Of a stretch of DNA of 64,000 bases, positions 53,901 to 62,671 are shown piece after piece; position 1 is the stretch's first letter; every line of letters begins with the position of its first letter. The notes beneath the pieces are model-generated. The model did no database searches, had not been told where the DNA came from, and saw only the letters and a program-made list of their open reading frames with translations. Made by a program: the position numbers and the translations under genes. The stretch covers positions 1,364,001 to 1,428,000 of the forward strand of contig UYIL01000003.1 in NCBI GenBank assembly GCA_900618065.1, written 5' to 3'. Source of the stretch: Streptococcus thermophilus. Its GTDB lineage: Bacteria > Actinomycetota > Actinomycetes > Mycobacteriales > Mycobacteriaceae.

Positions 53901-55199
53901 CTAGTAATAATCCGGCATCCGGATAATCTCGGGGATCTGCCCGTACCATCCGGAGCCGTACCACCAGCCACCGACGGCGATAGCCGCGGTGGCTGCAATC
54001 GTCAAAAGCACCACGATGGCTGTGGCCGCCTTGGAGCGGTTTGTCTCCGGTTCGGGGATGCGGGGTGCTTCAGGCTGGTGCATCGGTGCTTGCGCTGGAA
54101 CGGGCACGTGCGCGGGCACCGGTGCGGGCGCTGGCGGCCGATACGGCTGTTGGAAGTTTTGATGATGCGGCTCCTGGTACGGCGAAGGCTCAGTTTCGCG
54201 CACGGGCTCAGGATGAGGATCCGGCTCGCGCATCGGCCCGTGATCGTAGCGGGTCTCAGCTGCAGGGCTATCGGTCCTTGCATCCTCGACGTGCGTGATC
54301 CCGGTCGGGATCGCCGCCACGCGGTGGGCAGCCGACTGAGTCGGTGCCGGAACCGTGAAGTCAGGTAGGTCCAGGTCGGCGGAGACATCCTCGAGGGCGT
54401 CGAGGAATTCGTCTGCGTCGGCAAAGCGGTCGCGGGGGTGGCGGGCGGTTGCGGTGGCCACGAGCTCGTCGAAAAGCATCGGGATCCCTGCAATGCGTGA
54501 GGACGGCGGAGGCACATCTCTGTGCAATCGCGCCATCGCGTGCGCCAGCGAGGTCTCGCCGGAAAACGGCTGGGTGCCTGTGAGCAGCTCAAACAGCACG
54601 ATGCCGGAGGAGTAGACGTCGGATGCCTGTGTGAGCTCGGAGCCGTCGACCTGCTCAGGAGAGAGGTAGGCGACGGTACCGACGATTTGGTCGGTGGAGC
54701 GCTGGGACTCGCTGGCCGCGCGTACCAGCCCGAAGTCGGCGAGCTTCACTGAGTTGTCGCCGTTGATGAGGATATTGTCCGGTTTGATGTCGCGGTGCAC
54801 TAACCCGCGGCGGTGCGCCACAGATAGCCCCGTGAGCATGGAGCGCATCACTTCAGCCGCGGCGTGCGGGGGCATGGGACCCCGTTCGGCCAGCAGTTCG
54901 CGCAGGGTGCCGCCGGTGATGAGCTCCATGATGAGGAAGACGTCTTCACCGTGGGAGGAGAAGTCGTAGACGTTCACCAAGTTCGGGTGGCTCATTTGCG
55001 CCATAGCGCGGGCTTCGCGCTGGAAGCGGTCCAAAAACAGGGGGTCGTCGACGTAGCGGGCGTGCATGACCTTCGCCGCCACTTCACGGTCCAGGCGGGT
55101 GTCCAAGCAGCGGTAGACCGTGGACATGCCGCCGCGGGCAATGGGGCGGTCCACCACGTAACGTCCTTCCAACACGTCGCCCGCTGCAAGGTCACTCAT
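53901..55199 (-). CDS. pknL: Serine/threonine protein kinase PknL, without PASTA repeats
   Basis: A 432-residue membrane kinase. The kinase domain (about 10-275) has ARGGMSTVYR, Lys43 in AAKVMH, HRDIKPDN, DFGLVRA, the activation loop SESQRSTDQIVGTVAYLSPEQ, and ASDVYSSGIVLFELLTG. A 110-residue Pro/Glu/His-rich juxtamembrane linker and one helix (TAIVVLLTIAATAAIAVGGWW) follow. Only about 20 residues remain outside, so there are no PASTA sensor repeats, unlike the longer Corynebacterium glutamicum PknL but like the mycobacterial one. The divergent neighbour at 55261 encodes its probable substrate. Confidence 0.93.
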   Translation of the reverse strand: MSDLAAGDVLEGRYVVDRPIARGGMSTVYRCLDTRLDREVAAKVMHARYVDDPLFLDRFQREARAMAQMSHPNLVNVYDFSSHGEDVFLIMELITGGTLRELLAERGPMPPHAAAEVMRSMLTGLSVAHRRGLVHRDIKPDNILINGDNSVKLADFGLVRAASESQRSTDQIVGTVAYLSPEQVDGSELTQASDVYSSGIVLFELLTGTQPFSGETSLAHAMARLHRDVPPPSSRIAGIPMLFDELVATATARHPRDRFADADEFLDALEDVSADLDLPDFTVPAPTQSAAHRVAAIPTGITHVEDARTDSPAAETRYDHGPMREPDPHPEPVRETEPSPYQEPHHQNFQQPYRPPAPAPVPAHVPVPAQAPMHQPEAPRIPEPETNRSKAATAIVVLLTIAATAAIAVGGWWYGSGWYGQIPEIIRMPDYY

Positions 55200-55247
55200 G
55201 AAATATAAGTATGGCCGACGAGGCTGGGGAAGTGTTAGCAGCGCGCG

Positions 55248-55253
55248 TACAGT
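55248..55253 (+). promoter_or_regulatory. Probable -10 box of leaderless gene at 55261
   Basis: TACAGT is exactly 7 bases before the GTG at 55261, the leaderless pattern; GAGGGGC between is too close to act as a ribosome site. This argues against the longer frame that starts at 55198. Confidence 0.5.
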
Positions 55254-55260
55254 GAGGGGC

Positions 55261-55626
55261 GTGAGTGCTATCGACAATGACCTTGACACCCTTCTTGAGG
55301 GCGAAACGCTCCTGACGTTCCCCGAGGCGGCTGACCGTCTTAGCGTCCCAGTGACCAAGGTCCACGATTACGTGGGTGCGGGAAAACTCGTCGCGCACAA
55401 GGCCGACGGTGTGAAGTACATTCCGGAGGCGCTTCTCGATGATGATGAACTGTCGAAGTTCGTCGCCGGTGCCATCACGGTGCTTCTCGACGGCGGATAC
55501 CGCCCCGAAGAAATCCTCGCCTACCTTTTCACAGACGACGACAGTCTGCCAGGCCGCCCTATTGACGCGCTGCACGGCCACGGGGCGCGTGAAGTGATTA
55601 GGCGTGCGCAGGCGATGGCGTTTTGA
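55261..55626 (+). CDS. Rv2175c-like winged-helix DNA-binding protein
   Basis: A 121-residue protein. The N-terminal half is a helix-turn-helix (LLTFPEAADRLSVPVTKVHDYVGAGKLVAHK), the rest a helical domain with GYRPEEILAYLF and a final REVIRRAQAMAF. It matches Mycobacterium tuberculosis Rv2175c, a DNA-binding protein phosphorylated by PknL. The two genes are divergent here as well. Its last 29 bases overlap the convergent mptA. Confidence 0.88.
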   Translation: MSAIDNDLDTLLEGETLLTFPEAADRLSVPVTKVHDYVGAGKLVAHKADGVKYIPEALLDDDELSKFVAGAITVLLDGGYRPEEILAYLFTDDDSLPGRPIDALHGHGAREVIRRAQAMAF

Positions 55627-56992
55627 TGCTGCGCGCGGCCAGCCAGCCCAGCACGAAGACAACCATCATCCACCAGCCGTCGTAGAAACGGTGGTTTCCG
55701 CTCCCCATGAACGTCAGCGCGACAATCACTGATGCAGCAACGGTCACCTTCACCAGCCAGCGCGGCGGATCGAAGGTTCCGGCGAGGCTGATCGACGACG
55801 CGTAGTACCACGGTAGCGTCACCGCGTTGAACACGAATGCCACTGTGTAGGCCAATGCGATGCCCGTGACCGCGCGGCGCTGGGGCTGGCGGTAATGACC
55901 CCACACCACAACCAGGCCGACGAGCATGAGCACAGCCCCGATGGTCCGGGTGAGGTCGAGGACAGTGTTATAAGGAAATTCGTCGTCCACAAGCCACACG
56001 AGCGGGGTGACCATGTCCGTGACCAGTGTGGCGCCGGAGAGCGGGTTGACCACCTTCGAGTTACCGGAAATCTCCGCCAGCCATCCCCATGATGTGCCGG
56101 AAGCCCACGTGACTGCGGCGACGACAGCGATGGACAGCGCGACGACGCTCGCTCCCGTGGCCAGGAAGACGGTAACTCGGCGGCCGTAGCGTTGCACCGC
56201 GATCCACACGACAAATGGCAGTGCGATTGCAGCGGTCGCCTTCAGCGAAACCGCCACGGAGATGAGCACGATCCCTGTAAAGAAACGGCTGCGCAGGCAG
56301 GCAAGCAGGCCGATGCTGACGAGTCCGACCATGACAGATTCGTTGTGCATGCCGCCGACCATGTGGATGATCATCACCGGGTTGGCCACACCGAGCCACA
56401 GCGCCAACGCAGGATCCCCACCCAGCTCGCGCGCGATGCGTGGGACTGCCCACGCGATAGCGGCGAAGCCGGCGACCGAGATGAATTTGTAGACGATGAT
56501 GCCGGCTGTGACGTTATCGCCGACAGCTGTGGTGACTCCTTCACCGATCCACAAGTGCAGCGGCCCGTAGGGGGTGGTCGTATTGCGCCAGTCGTGCGAG
56601 ACTTCCAGCAGGTATGGGCCGGGGTTGACTGCTGCTCCCTCCTCGTAGGGGTTGAACCCGTCGCGCACCATCGCACCCTGCATGAGGTAGGAGTACACGT
56701 CACGCGACATTAGCGGTGCCGCGAGCAGCAGGGGAGCGGTCCACCCCCATACCGCAGCGCGGACCTGTTCCACGTGAGCTCCCTGCAGCATGACCCACGC
56801 GAAGACGAGGAGAAAAAGCCCGGCGGTAAGAGCGACATCGGCAAGTCCGCGTGCGTGGCCGTAGGAGAGGAAGGCCCATCCGAAGTGGTCGAGCATTCCA
56901 CCGCGGTTGCGGGTGGCGCCCGCGCCGAAAGAGCCAAGCGCAATGAGCGCGGCGCCGGCGACACCGAGCGGAATTACGACACGGGGAGACAT
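55598..56992 (-). CDS. mptA: Alpha-1,6-mannopyranosyltransferase
   Basis: A 464-residue GT-C polytopic enzyme with about 13 hydrophobic segments. It extends the mannan core of lipomannan and lipoarabinomannan using polyprenyl-phosphomannose outside the membrane. The ATG giving MSPRVVIPLG is chosen. The first outer loop carries the acidic motif SRDVYSYLMQG, followed by NPYEEGAAVNPGPYL and TTPYGPLHLWI, typical of MptA and MptB. Its position after the isoprenoid synthase gene and the pairing with pimB' nearby support MptA. Confidence 0.9.
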   Translation of the reverse strand: MSPRVVIPLGVAGAALIALGSFGAGATRNRGGMLDHFGWAFLSYGHARGLADVALTAGLFLLVFAWVMLQGAHVEQVRAAVWGWTAPLLLAAPLMSRDVYSYLMQGAMVRDGFNPYEEGAAVNPGPYLLEVSHDWRNTTTPYGPLHLWIGEGVTTAVGDNVTAGIIVYKFISVAGFAAIAWAVPRIARELGGDPALALWLGVANPVMIIHMVGGMHNESVMVGLVSIGLLACLRSRFFTGIVLISVAVSLKATAAIALPFVVWIAVQRYGRRVTVFLATGASVVALSIAVVAAVTWASGTSWGWLAEISGNSKVVNPLSGATLVTDMVTPLVWLVDDEFPYNTVLDLTRTIGAVLMLVGLVVVWGHYRQPQRRAVTGIALAYTVAFVFNAVTLPWYYASSISLAGTFDPPRWLVKVTVAASVIVALTFMGSGNHRFYDGWWMMVVFVLGWLAARSIKTPSPAHA

Positions 56993-57002
56993 GCTGCGGA
57001 GC

Positions 57003-58109
57003 TTACATGCGCCGCGCGGTGGCTTTGATCGCCAGGGTCTCGAGTGTCTCCACCGCTTCGGGCGATAACGCAGCGCGTCGCACATGCTCGAGCCCGGATT
57101 CGGTCAGCTCATCGATACGCTTTTCGACGTCGTCTACCGCCCCCGTTTCCTGAATGATCCCCGAGAGTTCGGCGATCTCGTCGGGGGCTAGGGCTGTACC
57201 AATGCCGTCGCGGAGACGCTGCGCCGCAGCTGGATCATGTTCATCGGCTGCCTGGAGCGCTCGGGAGTACAACACAGTGCGTTTGCCTTCCCGCAGGTCG
57301 TCGCCAGCGGGTTTTCCGGTGACTACTGGGTCGCCGAAAACACCCAGGATGTCGTCTCGAAGTTGGAACGCGATTCCGATGTCGTGGCCGTAGCCGCGCA
57401 GCGCCGCGATTGTGTCGTCGTCCGCGCCCGCGATAGCGGCGCCCAAGTGCAGGGGCCGCTCGATCGTGTAGGCCGCGGTTTTGAAACGGTTCACTGCGTT
57501 TGCGAGCTCCTCGTCCTCGCAACCGGCAGCTTCGAGTGAAATGTCGAGAATTTGGCCGCCGATGACTTCCGTGCGCATGCCGCGCCACGGTTCGGCGGCG
57601 CGGTCCAGAGCCGCATGACTCAAACCGGAGTGGTGCCACATGTCGTCTGCCCATACGAGTGCCAAGTCTCCGACCAAGATGGCCAAGCTTTCCCCGAATT
57701 TCTCAGAATTGCCCAGCCAGTTCTGGTGGCGGTGGCTTTCCGCTGCAGCCACGTGGACGGTTGGATTGCCGCGCCGGCTTGCGGATGCATCAATGATGTC
57801 GTCGTGGATGAGGGCGCATGCCTGAATGAGCTCCAGAGAACTCACTGCCCGGAGCACAGCTGCTGGATCCTCGTCGGTGTTGTCCAACCCGTTCGCACCG
57901 ATGAACCCGACCCAGCCGAACGTGGGGCGGATCCGTTTGCCGCCGCCGAGAACGAACGTGCGAAGGTGCTCGACCGCCTCCGACACTGGTGGTCCGATGA
58001 CATCTACCGACGGGCCGTGCTCGGTGAAGAACAATTCCAGTTCCCTTTCCACGGCCGCGGGGATCTGCGCAGTAGTAGGAATACTGGACTTATCGGTATG
58101 GGTCACCAT
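57003..58109 (-). CDS. idsA: Polyprenyl (geranylgeranyl-type) diphosphate synthase
   Basis: A 368-residue isoprenyl diphosphate synthase. The first Asp-rich motif is IHDDIIDASASRRG, with GGGKRIRPTF before it; the second is QLRDDILGVFGDP. The residues before the first motif (SSLELIQACALIHDD) are small-to-medium, so product length is probably C20 or similar. The ATG at 58109 is used; a GTG at 58118 would add three residues. It overlaps the upstream acetyltransferase stop by a few bases and precedes mptA by 10 bases. Its product could feed quinone, carotenoid or lipid-carrier synthesis. Confidence 0.9.
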   Translation of the reverse strand: MVTHTDKSSIPTTAQIPAAVERELELFFTEHGPSVDVIGPPVSEAVEHLRTFVLGGGKRIRPTFGWVGFIGANGLDNTDEDPAAVLRAVSSLELIQACALIHDDIIDASASRRGNPTVHVAAAESHRHQNWLGNSEKFGESLAILVGDLALVWADDMWHHSGLSHAALDRAAEPWRGMRTEVIGGQILDISLEAAGCEDEELANAVNRFKTAAYTIERPLHLGAAIAGADDDTIAALRGYGHDIGIAFQLRDDILGVFGDPVVTGKPAGDDLREGKRTVLYSRALQAADEHDPAAAQRLRDGIGTALAPDEIAELSGIIQETGAVDDVEKRIDELTESGLEHVRRAALSPEAVETLETLAIKATARRM

Positions 58110-58690
58110 AGCGGCCACTCTACAGACTCGGAGCTCAGCGGCAGCGTGCGTCCGAGCACGGCAAACGGTCGGGAGTCTCCGGCGTAGAGAAAATCGCGGA
58201 GGACATCGTTGAATCCGAGCGAACGGTACAGTCCGAATGCGGCGTTGGCTTCAGCCGGGACCTCAGGGGTTGACAGTAAAACGTACTTCCGGCCGGTGTG
58301 AGCCAGCAGCTCGTGGATGAGGGCGCGGCCGGTGCCTTGGCCTTGCAATTCGGGGGCGACGTGGATCTCAGCCACCTCGAAGTAATTAGAGGTCAGCTGA
58401 CGGCAGATGTGGTCGGGGACGCTTTGTTGCCGCAAGCCCACACGAAGTTGCTGGTCCCACCACCTGTCCGGTGTGCCGTTGAATCCGTAGGCGACGCCGG
58501 CAAGCACTCCAGTCTCTGTGAATGCCGCGACGGCCTTGAACCCCGGATATGAGGTTTCACGCCGCCACACACTGACCCGCTGGTCGCGGAGGGAACGTGG
58601 GTAGCGCATTGCGGTGATGTAGAGATCAACCAGGTCCGGCGCCATGCGGGCAAAGTCGAGGCCGGACAACCTGCGGATAGAGAATGACAC
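58103..58690 (-). CDS. GNAT-family acetyltransferase
   Basis: A 195-residue protein of the Gcn5-related fold. The acetyl-CoA loop is ELQGQGTGRALIHELL (Q-x-x-G-x-G/A), preceded by the strand FEVAEIHVAP and followed by ANAAFGLYRSLGFND. The acceptor is unknown. It is first of a three-gene leftward operon with the isoprenyl synthase and mptA. A candidate SOS box lies about 50 bases upstream of its GTG start. Confidence 0.87.
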   Translation of the reverse strand: MSFSIRRLSGLDFARMAPDLVDLYITAMRYPRSLRDQRVSVWRRETSYPGFKAVAAFTETGVLAGVAYGFNGTPDRWWDQQLRVGLRQQSVPDHICRQLTSNYFEVAEIHVAPELQGQGTGRALIHELLAHTGRKYVLLSTPEVPAEANAAFGLYRSLGFNDVLRDFLYAGDSRPFAVLGRTLPLSSESVEWPLW

Positions 58691-58737
58691 GTCCTAATCG
58701 AATCATGTTGGCGCTGAGGCGGGGCCATTTTGCCGGG

Positions 58738-58753
58738 TCGAATGTGTGTTCGA
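58738..58753. promoter_or_regulatory. LexA (SOS) box candidate
   Basis: TCGAATGTGTGTTCGA matches the corynebacterial SOS box TCGAA(A/C)AnnTGTTCGA except at positions 6 and 7. It lies in the divergent promoter region between the acetyltransferase and the HEPN-domain gene. Confidence 0.5.
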
Positions 58754-58843
58754 TTGCGGTCGATGGGTTGTCCGGTGCGGGCTCTAGGTTGTTACTTAAC
58801 GAAACGAACCGATGACGACGAAGACTAGCCAGGGGAGGCCGTT

Positions 58844-59281
58844 ATGAACAGCGTTATTTCTGCAACCACCGGCGCGGTATACGGGGCAGTCCCGGCAGCC
58901 TCCCGGGGCGAGAACTTTCTGGGCGCTGCTCGAGCACTGTTGAGCGAAGCGTACGCCTATCTCGGCGCTGAACAGCCAGATCTCGCGCTGGAAAGCGCGT
59001 ACCGTGCCGCCCTGCGAACCGCAGGTGCAGTACTGGCGAACTCCCCGGTGATTGCTAAAAGGAAGCGGCTGCCCACCAGTGCATGGGCGAAGCTGATATT
59101 AACGGGTGTCCGCGGGGCATACTGGGCGGACGTGTTCGAAGGGTATTCGCGGCTGCGCGGGCGCGTTTCGTCCGGCATCGAGCTCAAGCCGGACGCCACA
59201 ACGGTGGCAGAGCTGGTCGACCGGGCTGCTGAATTCTACGCAGAAGTAGCGGGGGAGGTGCCGGGCATGGCGGCCGCGTAA
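58844..59281 (+). CDS. SAV_6107-family HEPN-domain protein
   Basis: A 145-residue all-helical protein with a strong ribosome site (AGGGGAGG). The pattern LLSEAYAYLGAEQPDLALESAYRAALRTAGAVLA, then SAWAKLILTGV and VAELVDRAAEFYAEV, matches the actinobacterial SAV_6107 HEPN family. HEPN folds are often RNases or bind RNA, but the catalytic R-x4-6-H motif is not apparent here, so a nuclease role is doubtful. Conserved beside the mraZ region in corynebacteria. Function unknown. Confidence 0.82.
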   Translation: MNSVISATTGAVYGAVPAASRGENFLGAARALLSEAYAYLGAEQPDLALESAYRAALRTAGAVLANSPVIAKRKRLPTSAWAKLILTGVRGAYWADVFEGYSRLRGRVSSGIELKPDATTVAELVDRAAEFYAEVAGEVPGMAAA

Positions 59282-59395
59282 AGCATTCGGTCATGGGCAG
59301 GCGCTATGATGGTGTGAACGTCCAGGGAACAATACCGCATGGCTGAGCGTTGAACCCACGTAGTGGACACCGACCAAACATGGCTGGGAGGAAAA

Positions 59396-59788
59396 GTGGC
59401 TCTTTCAGAGCAAGAACAGAAGTTACTCCGTGAGATTGAGGAGTCGCTTCTCGCTGACGACCCTAAATTCGGGTCGACGGTGGCTTCCTCGGCGGGGTAC
59501 GGGGCGGAGCAGCCGGGCGGCAAGTTGACGCTGCGCTCCTTCGCCATCATCGTTCTGGGTCTGCTCCTGCTGGTCGGCGGCGTCGCGCTGGCTACCCAGA
59601 GCATCTGGTTCGTCATAATCAGCATCGTTGGCTTTGTAGTCATGTTCGCTGGTGGAATGTGGGCGCTACAGACCCCGAACGAGTCTGGCTCGCAGGCTCA
59701 GGCGAATCGCCAGGGTGCCCAAGCGCCGCGCAGCGGGATGAGCTCGCGCATGGAAGAGAACTTCCGTCGCCGTTTCGAGGACCAGTAA
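59396..59788 (+). CDS. DUF3040 family membrane protein
   Basis: A 130-residue protein starting (GTG) MALSEQEQKLLREIEESLLADDPKF, the family signature; GGGAGG lies just before. Two membrane helices (FAIIVLGLLLLVGGVALAT and IWFVIISIVGFVVMFAGGMW) are followed by a Gln/Arg-rich cytoplasmic tail ending SSRMEENFRRRFEDQ. The family is actinobacterial and usually lies upstream of mraZ, as here. Function is unknown. Confidence 0.9.
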   Translation: MALSEQEQKLLREIEESLLADDPKFGSTVASSAGYGAEQPGGKLTLRSFAIIVLGLLLLVGGVALATQSIWFVIISIVGFVVMFAGGMWALQTPNESGSQAQANRQGAQAPRSGMSSRMEENFRRRFEDQ

Positions 59789-59835
59789 CCCTGCACCGCT
59801 AACTTCATAAGCCGCCGCGCGTGGTGGCTGTCTTT

Positions 59836-59870
59836 AGCCCTTCTGGAATTGCGGTTCCAGGAGGGCTTTC
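59836..59870 (+). terminator. Terminator after the DUF3040 gene
   Basis: AGCCCTTCTGGAA and TTCCAGGAGGGCT pair over 13 positions with one G-T pair, 6-base loop, followed by TTCCTGTTT. It begins 48 bases past the stop. Confidence 0.85.
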
Positions 59871-60139
59871 CTGTTTGCCCAGATTCCGCCACTTCGGCCC
59901 ACCCCGTCTCCCCACTTTGCCCCACAAGGCCACGCACACGCTAGTGAACTGGAGAAATGCGCGCTACGAAGCTGATGTCAATGTGAACCAAGTGATTATT
60001 CATCACTAAAGACATTCCTGTTTTCGCGTTCTTAGGGGGATTTGGAGAGGGGTGCGGGAGATTGCGCCACTAAGAATAGGCGTTATGACCTGGGATTAGA
60101 AAACTTTTCGCGGAAAACACGCCGTGGAAACTGGCGTTT

Positions 60140-60165
60140 GTGGGAGATAGTGGGTTAAAGTGGGG
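60140..60165 (+). promoter_or_regulatory. Three MraZ boxes
   Basis: GTGGGA, GTGGGT and GTGGGG repeat with an exact 10-base period (60140, 60150, 60160), separated by GATA and TAAA. This is the known operator pattern of MraZ, which binds TGGGN repeats upstream of its own gene. It points to autoregulation of the division cluster. Confidence 0.85.
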
Positions 60166-60246
60166 CCAGCGAAACGCGATGTGTCGTGTGGAGCTGCACA
60201 AAAGTTCACAACCGGAGTCGTGGAGTGAAGGAAGGTAGGGCGCCGG

Positions 60247-60681
60247 ATGTTTCTGGGCACCTATACCCCCAAGCTCGACGATAAGGGGCGCCTGACACTG
60301 CCGGCGAAGTTCCGTGAGGGACTCGCTGACGGATTGATGGTGACGAAGGGGCAAGACCACTCTTTGGCGGTCTATCCCCGCGAGGAGTTTGCTGCCCGAG
60401 CTCGCAAGGCGGCGGCGGTCTCCCGGACGAACCCGAAGGCGCGAGCCTTCATCCGCAACTTGGCGGCAAGTGCGGATGAGCAAACGCTTGATGGTTCGGG
60501 TCGCATCACTTTGTCACCGGCGCACCGCGATTACGCCAACCTCTCGAAGGAGTGCGTGGTCATCGGATCTGTGGATTTCTTGGAGATCTGGGACGCAGAG
60601 TCCTGGGAGAAATACCAAGAAAATACAGAGGCTGCTTTCTCAGCGGCCGATGAGGACGACATTCTCTCGGGTCTGCTCTAG
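60247..60681 (+). CDS. mraZ: Division-cluster transcriptional regulator MraZ
   Basis: A 144-residue AbrB-fold regulator with two copies of the swapped-hairpin domain: [17 protein letters not shown] and [17 protein letters not shown], each with the D-x-x-G-R signature. MraZ forms a ring that binds the GTGGG repeats seen about 85 bases upstream. It is first of the division and cell-wall cluster and is followed by rsmH after 165 bases. Length and start are standard. Confidence 0.96.
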   Translation: MFLGTYTPKLDDKGRLTLPAKFREGLADGLMVTKGQDHSLAVYPREEFAARARKAAAVSRTNPKARAFIRNLAASADEQTLDGSGRITLSPAHRDYANLSKECVVIGSVDFLEIWDAESWEKYQENTEAAFSAADEDDILSGLL

Positions 60682-60846
60682 CGGGGCAGGCGAGCGGAGA
60701 GCGTGTAGGAACTCTGCGCGGGGTGTGAGTCGTTCTGGTGTACTTCCCCGATATCAGAATGACCGCCCCGGGCAGGGCTCTATACGTTCCCCGAGGCAAC
60801 AACTGCAGGTAATTCAAACCCAGGGCGCTCCAAGGGGGTGGACTCA

Positions 60847-61848
60847 ATGGCACAGGAAACAGCAACTGACAACGGCCACGGCCACATCCCAGTCATGCGC
60901 GATCGCATGGGCGAACTCCTCCGTCCGGCGGTGGAGCACTTCGGCTCCCATGCTGTCATCGTTGACGGCACGCTCGGCGCCGGCGGGCACGCGGAGCACT
61001 TCCTGGATGCCTTCCCCAATGCGTCAGTCATCGGTATTGATCGCGACGGTGCCGCACTCGAGCAAGCAACTGAACGCCTCAGTCAATACGCTGATCGTTT
61101 CGTGCCGGTGCGGGGCCGTTTCGACTGCCTCGAAGAATCACTGCGTGACGGCGTCGGGCCGGTTTTCGAGACTGTCCGCCGGCACGGCCTGGCCGGAGCT
61201 TTCTTCGATCTCGGAGTCTCGTCAATGCAGCTCGACCAGGAAGAACGCGGCTTTGCATACCGTGTGGATGCGCCACTAGACATGCGCATGGACCCGTCAT
61301 CCGGGATTACCGCGGCCGACGTTCTCAACACTTACAGCCATGGCGATCTCGCCCATGTTCTCAAGGTGTACGGCGACGAGCGTTTTGCCGGGAAGATTGC
61401 GGGTGCTGTCATCGACGAACGCGAGAAAGCGCCTTTCGATACCTCGGCGCGCCTGGTCGAACTGCTTTACAGGGTCATCCCGGCAGCCACACGGCGCACT
61501 GGCGGCCACCCCGCGAAACGAACATTTCAAGCGCTTCGTGTGGAGGTCAACCGCGAACTGGATGCGCTCACCAACGTTTTGCCAATGGTCGCAGAGGTCC
61601 TTGGCCCCGGCGGTCGGGCTGTGTTCATGAGTTACCAGTCGCACGAGGACAAGCTGGTCAAGCGGGCGTTCACCGATTGGACAACATCAAAAACGCCCGC
61701 TGGTCTGCCCACAGAGCTGCCGGGAATGGCTGCTGGGTTCCGCATGGTCACCCACGGTGCGGAGAAGGCACCGGAGACGGAAGTGGAAATCAACAAGCGT
61801 GCTGCGCCGGTGCGTGTACGAGCCGTCGAAAAGCTGAAAGAACAGTGA
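60847..61848 (+). CDS. rsmH: 16S rRNA (cytosine(1402)-N4)-methyltransferase
   Basis: A 333-residue SAM methyltransferase (also called MraW) that methylates C1402 in the ribosomal P site. The ATG giving [10 protein letters not shown] is preferred because AAGGGGG lies 8 bases before it; a GTG three codons earlier overlaps that site. [13 protein letters not shown], the SAM loop [41 protein letters not shown] and [13 protein letters not shown] are family motifs. FtsL follows 11 bases after the stop. Confidence 0.95.
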   Translation: MAQETATDNGHGHIPVMRDRMGELLRPAVEHFGSHAVIVDGTLGAGGHAEHFLDAFPNASVIGIDRDGAALEQATERLSQYADRFVPVRGRFDCLEESLRDGVGPVFETVRRHGLAGAFFDLGVSSMQLDQEERGFAYRVDAPLDMRMDPSSGITAADVLNTYSHGDLAHVLKVYGDERFAGKIAGAVIDEREKAPFDTSARLVELLYRVIPAATRRTGGHPAKRTFQALRVEVNRELDALTNVLPMVAEVLGPGGRAVFMSYQSHEDKLVKRAFTDWTTSKTPAGLPTELPGMAAGFRMVTHGAEKAPETEVEINKRAAPVRVRAVEKLKEQ

Positions 61849-61859
61849 AGGGAACAATA

Positions 61860-62573
61860 ATGGGAGCAAGCCGAGACCTCACCGCCGGATCAACGGCGCT
61901 GTTGGAGCGTACGATAACGACCGCTCCGGCCCGCCCGAAGACGACCGGGCTGAAGCCGCACCTGCCCCGCGGCCCGCGCCGCCTGGGTTCACAACAGGTG
62001 GTTTCTGTCCGCGGACGCCGCGTAGTCAACAGCACAGCAGCCAAGCGGACGTTTTCTAAGCTGTCTATCCTGTCGCTGCCGCTGCTTGTCTTAGGCATCT
62101 TCGGCGCCATGATGCTGTCGGCGCTGTCCACCCAGCAGACCTTCACTATCCAGCAGCTCCAGAACGAAGAGCGTGCGTTGAGCAACGAGATTGAAACCCT
62201 CAACCGCAACCTGGAGGATGCCCGGGCCGCCGCAGAAGTCGCTGCGACAGCGGAAACGACCGGTCTTGTCGTCCCCGGCCAACCGGGAATCATCGCAGTC
62301 AACGAAAAAGGTGAAGCTCGCCAAACGCGCGAGGCGGATCCGGAGAAAACTGGTCGCGTTGTGGACGTCAACGGTGAGACCATCCGTGCCGACCGCGCTA
62401 CAAGCGACCGCGACGCGACCAGTGATGTCGCTGACAACCTTTCCGCTTTGCCTCAGACCTCAAACGGCACGCCCGCTGGCCCACCTGCAGCAAGTGCCGC
62501 CCCATCGCCGGGTAACGCGCCGGCGCCGGGTGGAGCCCCGGCAGCCTTGCCCAGCATTCCGGGAGCGCGCTAA
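61860..62573 (+). CDS. ftsL: Cell division protein FtsL-like
   Basis: A 237-residue bitopic protein. About 70 basic cytoplasmic residues precede one helix (LSILSLPLLVLGIFGAMML). A short coiled coil follows (QQLQNEERALSNEIETLNRNLEDARAAAEVAAT), then a disordered Ala/Pro/Gly-rich outer tail. Position between rsmH and ftsI and the helix-plus-zipper plan identify it despite low sequence conservation. With FtsB and FtsQ it activates FtsI/FtsW at the septum. GAAGGGAA precedes the ATG. Confidence 0.85.
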   Translation: MGASRDLTAGSTALLERTITTAPARPKTTGLKPHLPRGPRRLGSQQVVSVRGRRVVNSTAAKRTFSKLSILSLPLLVLGIFGAMMLSALSTQQTFTIQQLQNEERALSNEIETLNRNLEDARAAAEVAATAETTGLVVPGQPGIIAVNEKGEARQTREADPEKTGRVVDVNGETIRADRATSDRDATSDVADNLSALPQTSNGTPAGPPAASAAPSPGNAPAPGGAPAALPSIPGAR

Positions 62574-62671
62574 ACACCCAAAGGCGTGGCGGTCATCACG
62601 TTGCCCCCGCTGCGGGGCAAGATGAGACCCTGAAGATATTGGGCGTGAGCGAGGTAGGAGACTAAAGCGCC

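Larger units (their letters stand above)
59789..60246. other. Intergenic region before the mraZ division cluster
   Basis: A 458-base stretch with no convincing gene. It holds the DUF3040 terminator (59836-59870), a 17-base palindrome AGTGAT-TATTC-ATCACT (59991-60007), and the three MraZ boxes (60140-60165). The AAGGAAGG ribosome-site region lies before mraZ. Short ORFs on both strands lack protein-like composition. Confidence 0.6.

Noticed and set aside
60070..60483. 137-codon minus-strand ORF over the mraZ promoter
   Set aside because: It overlaps the MraZ boxes and mraZ itself in antisense and has no ribosome site.
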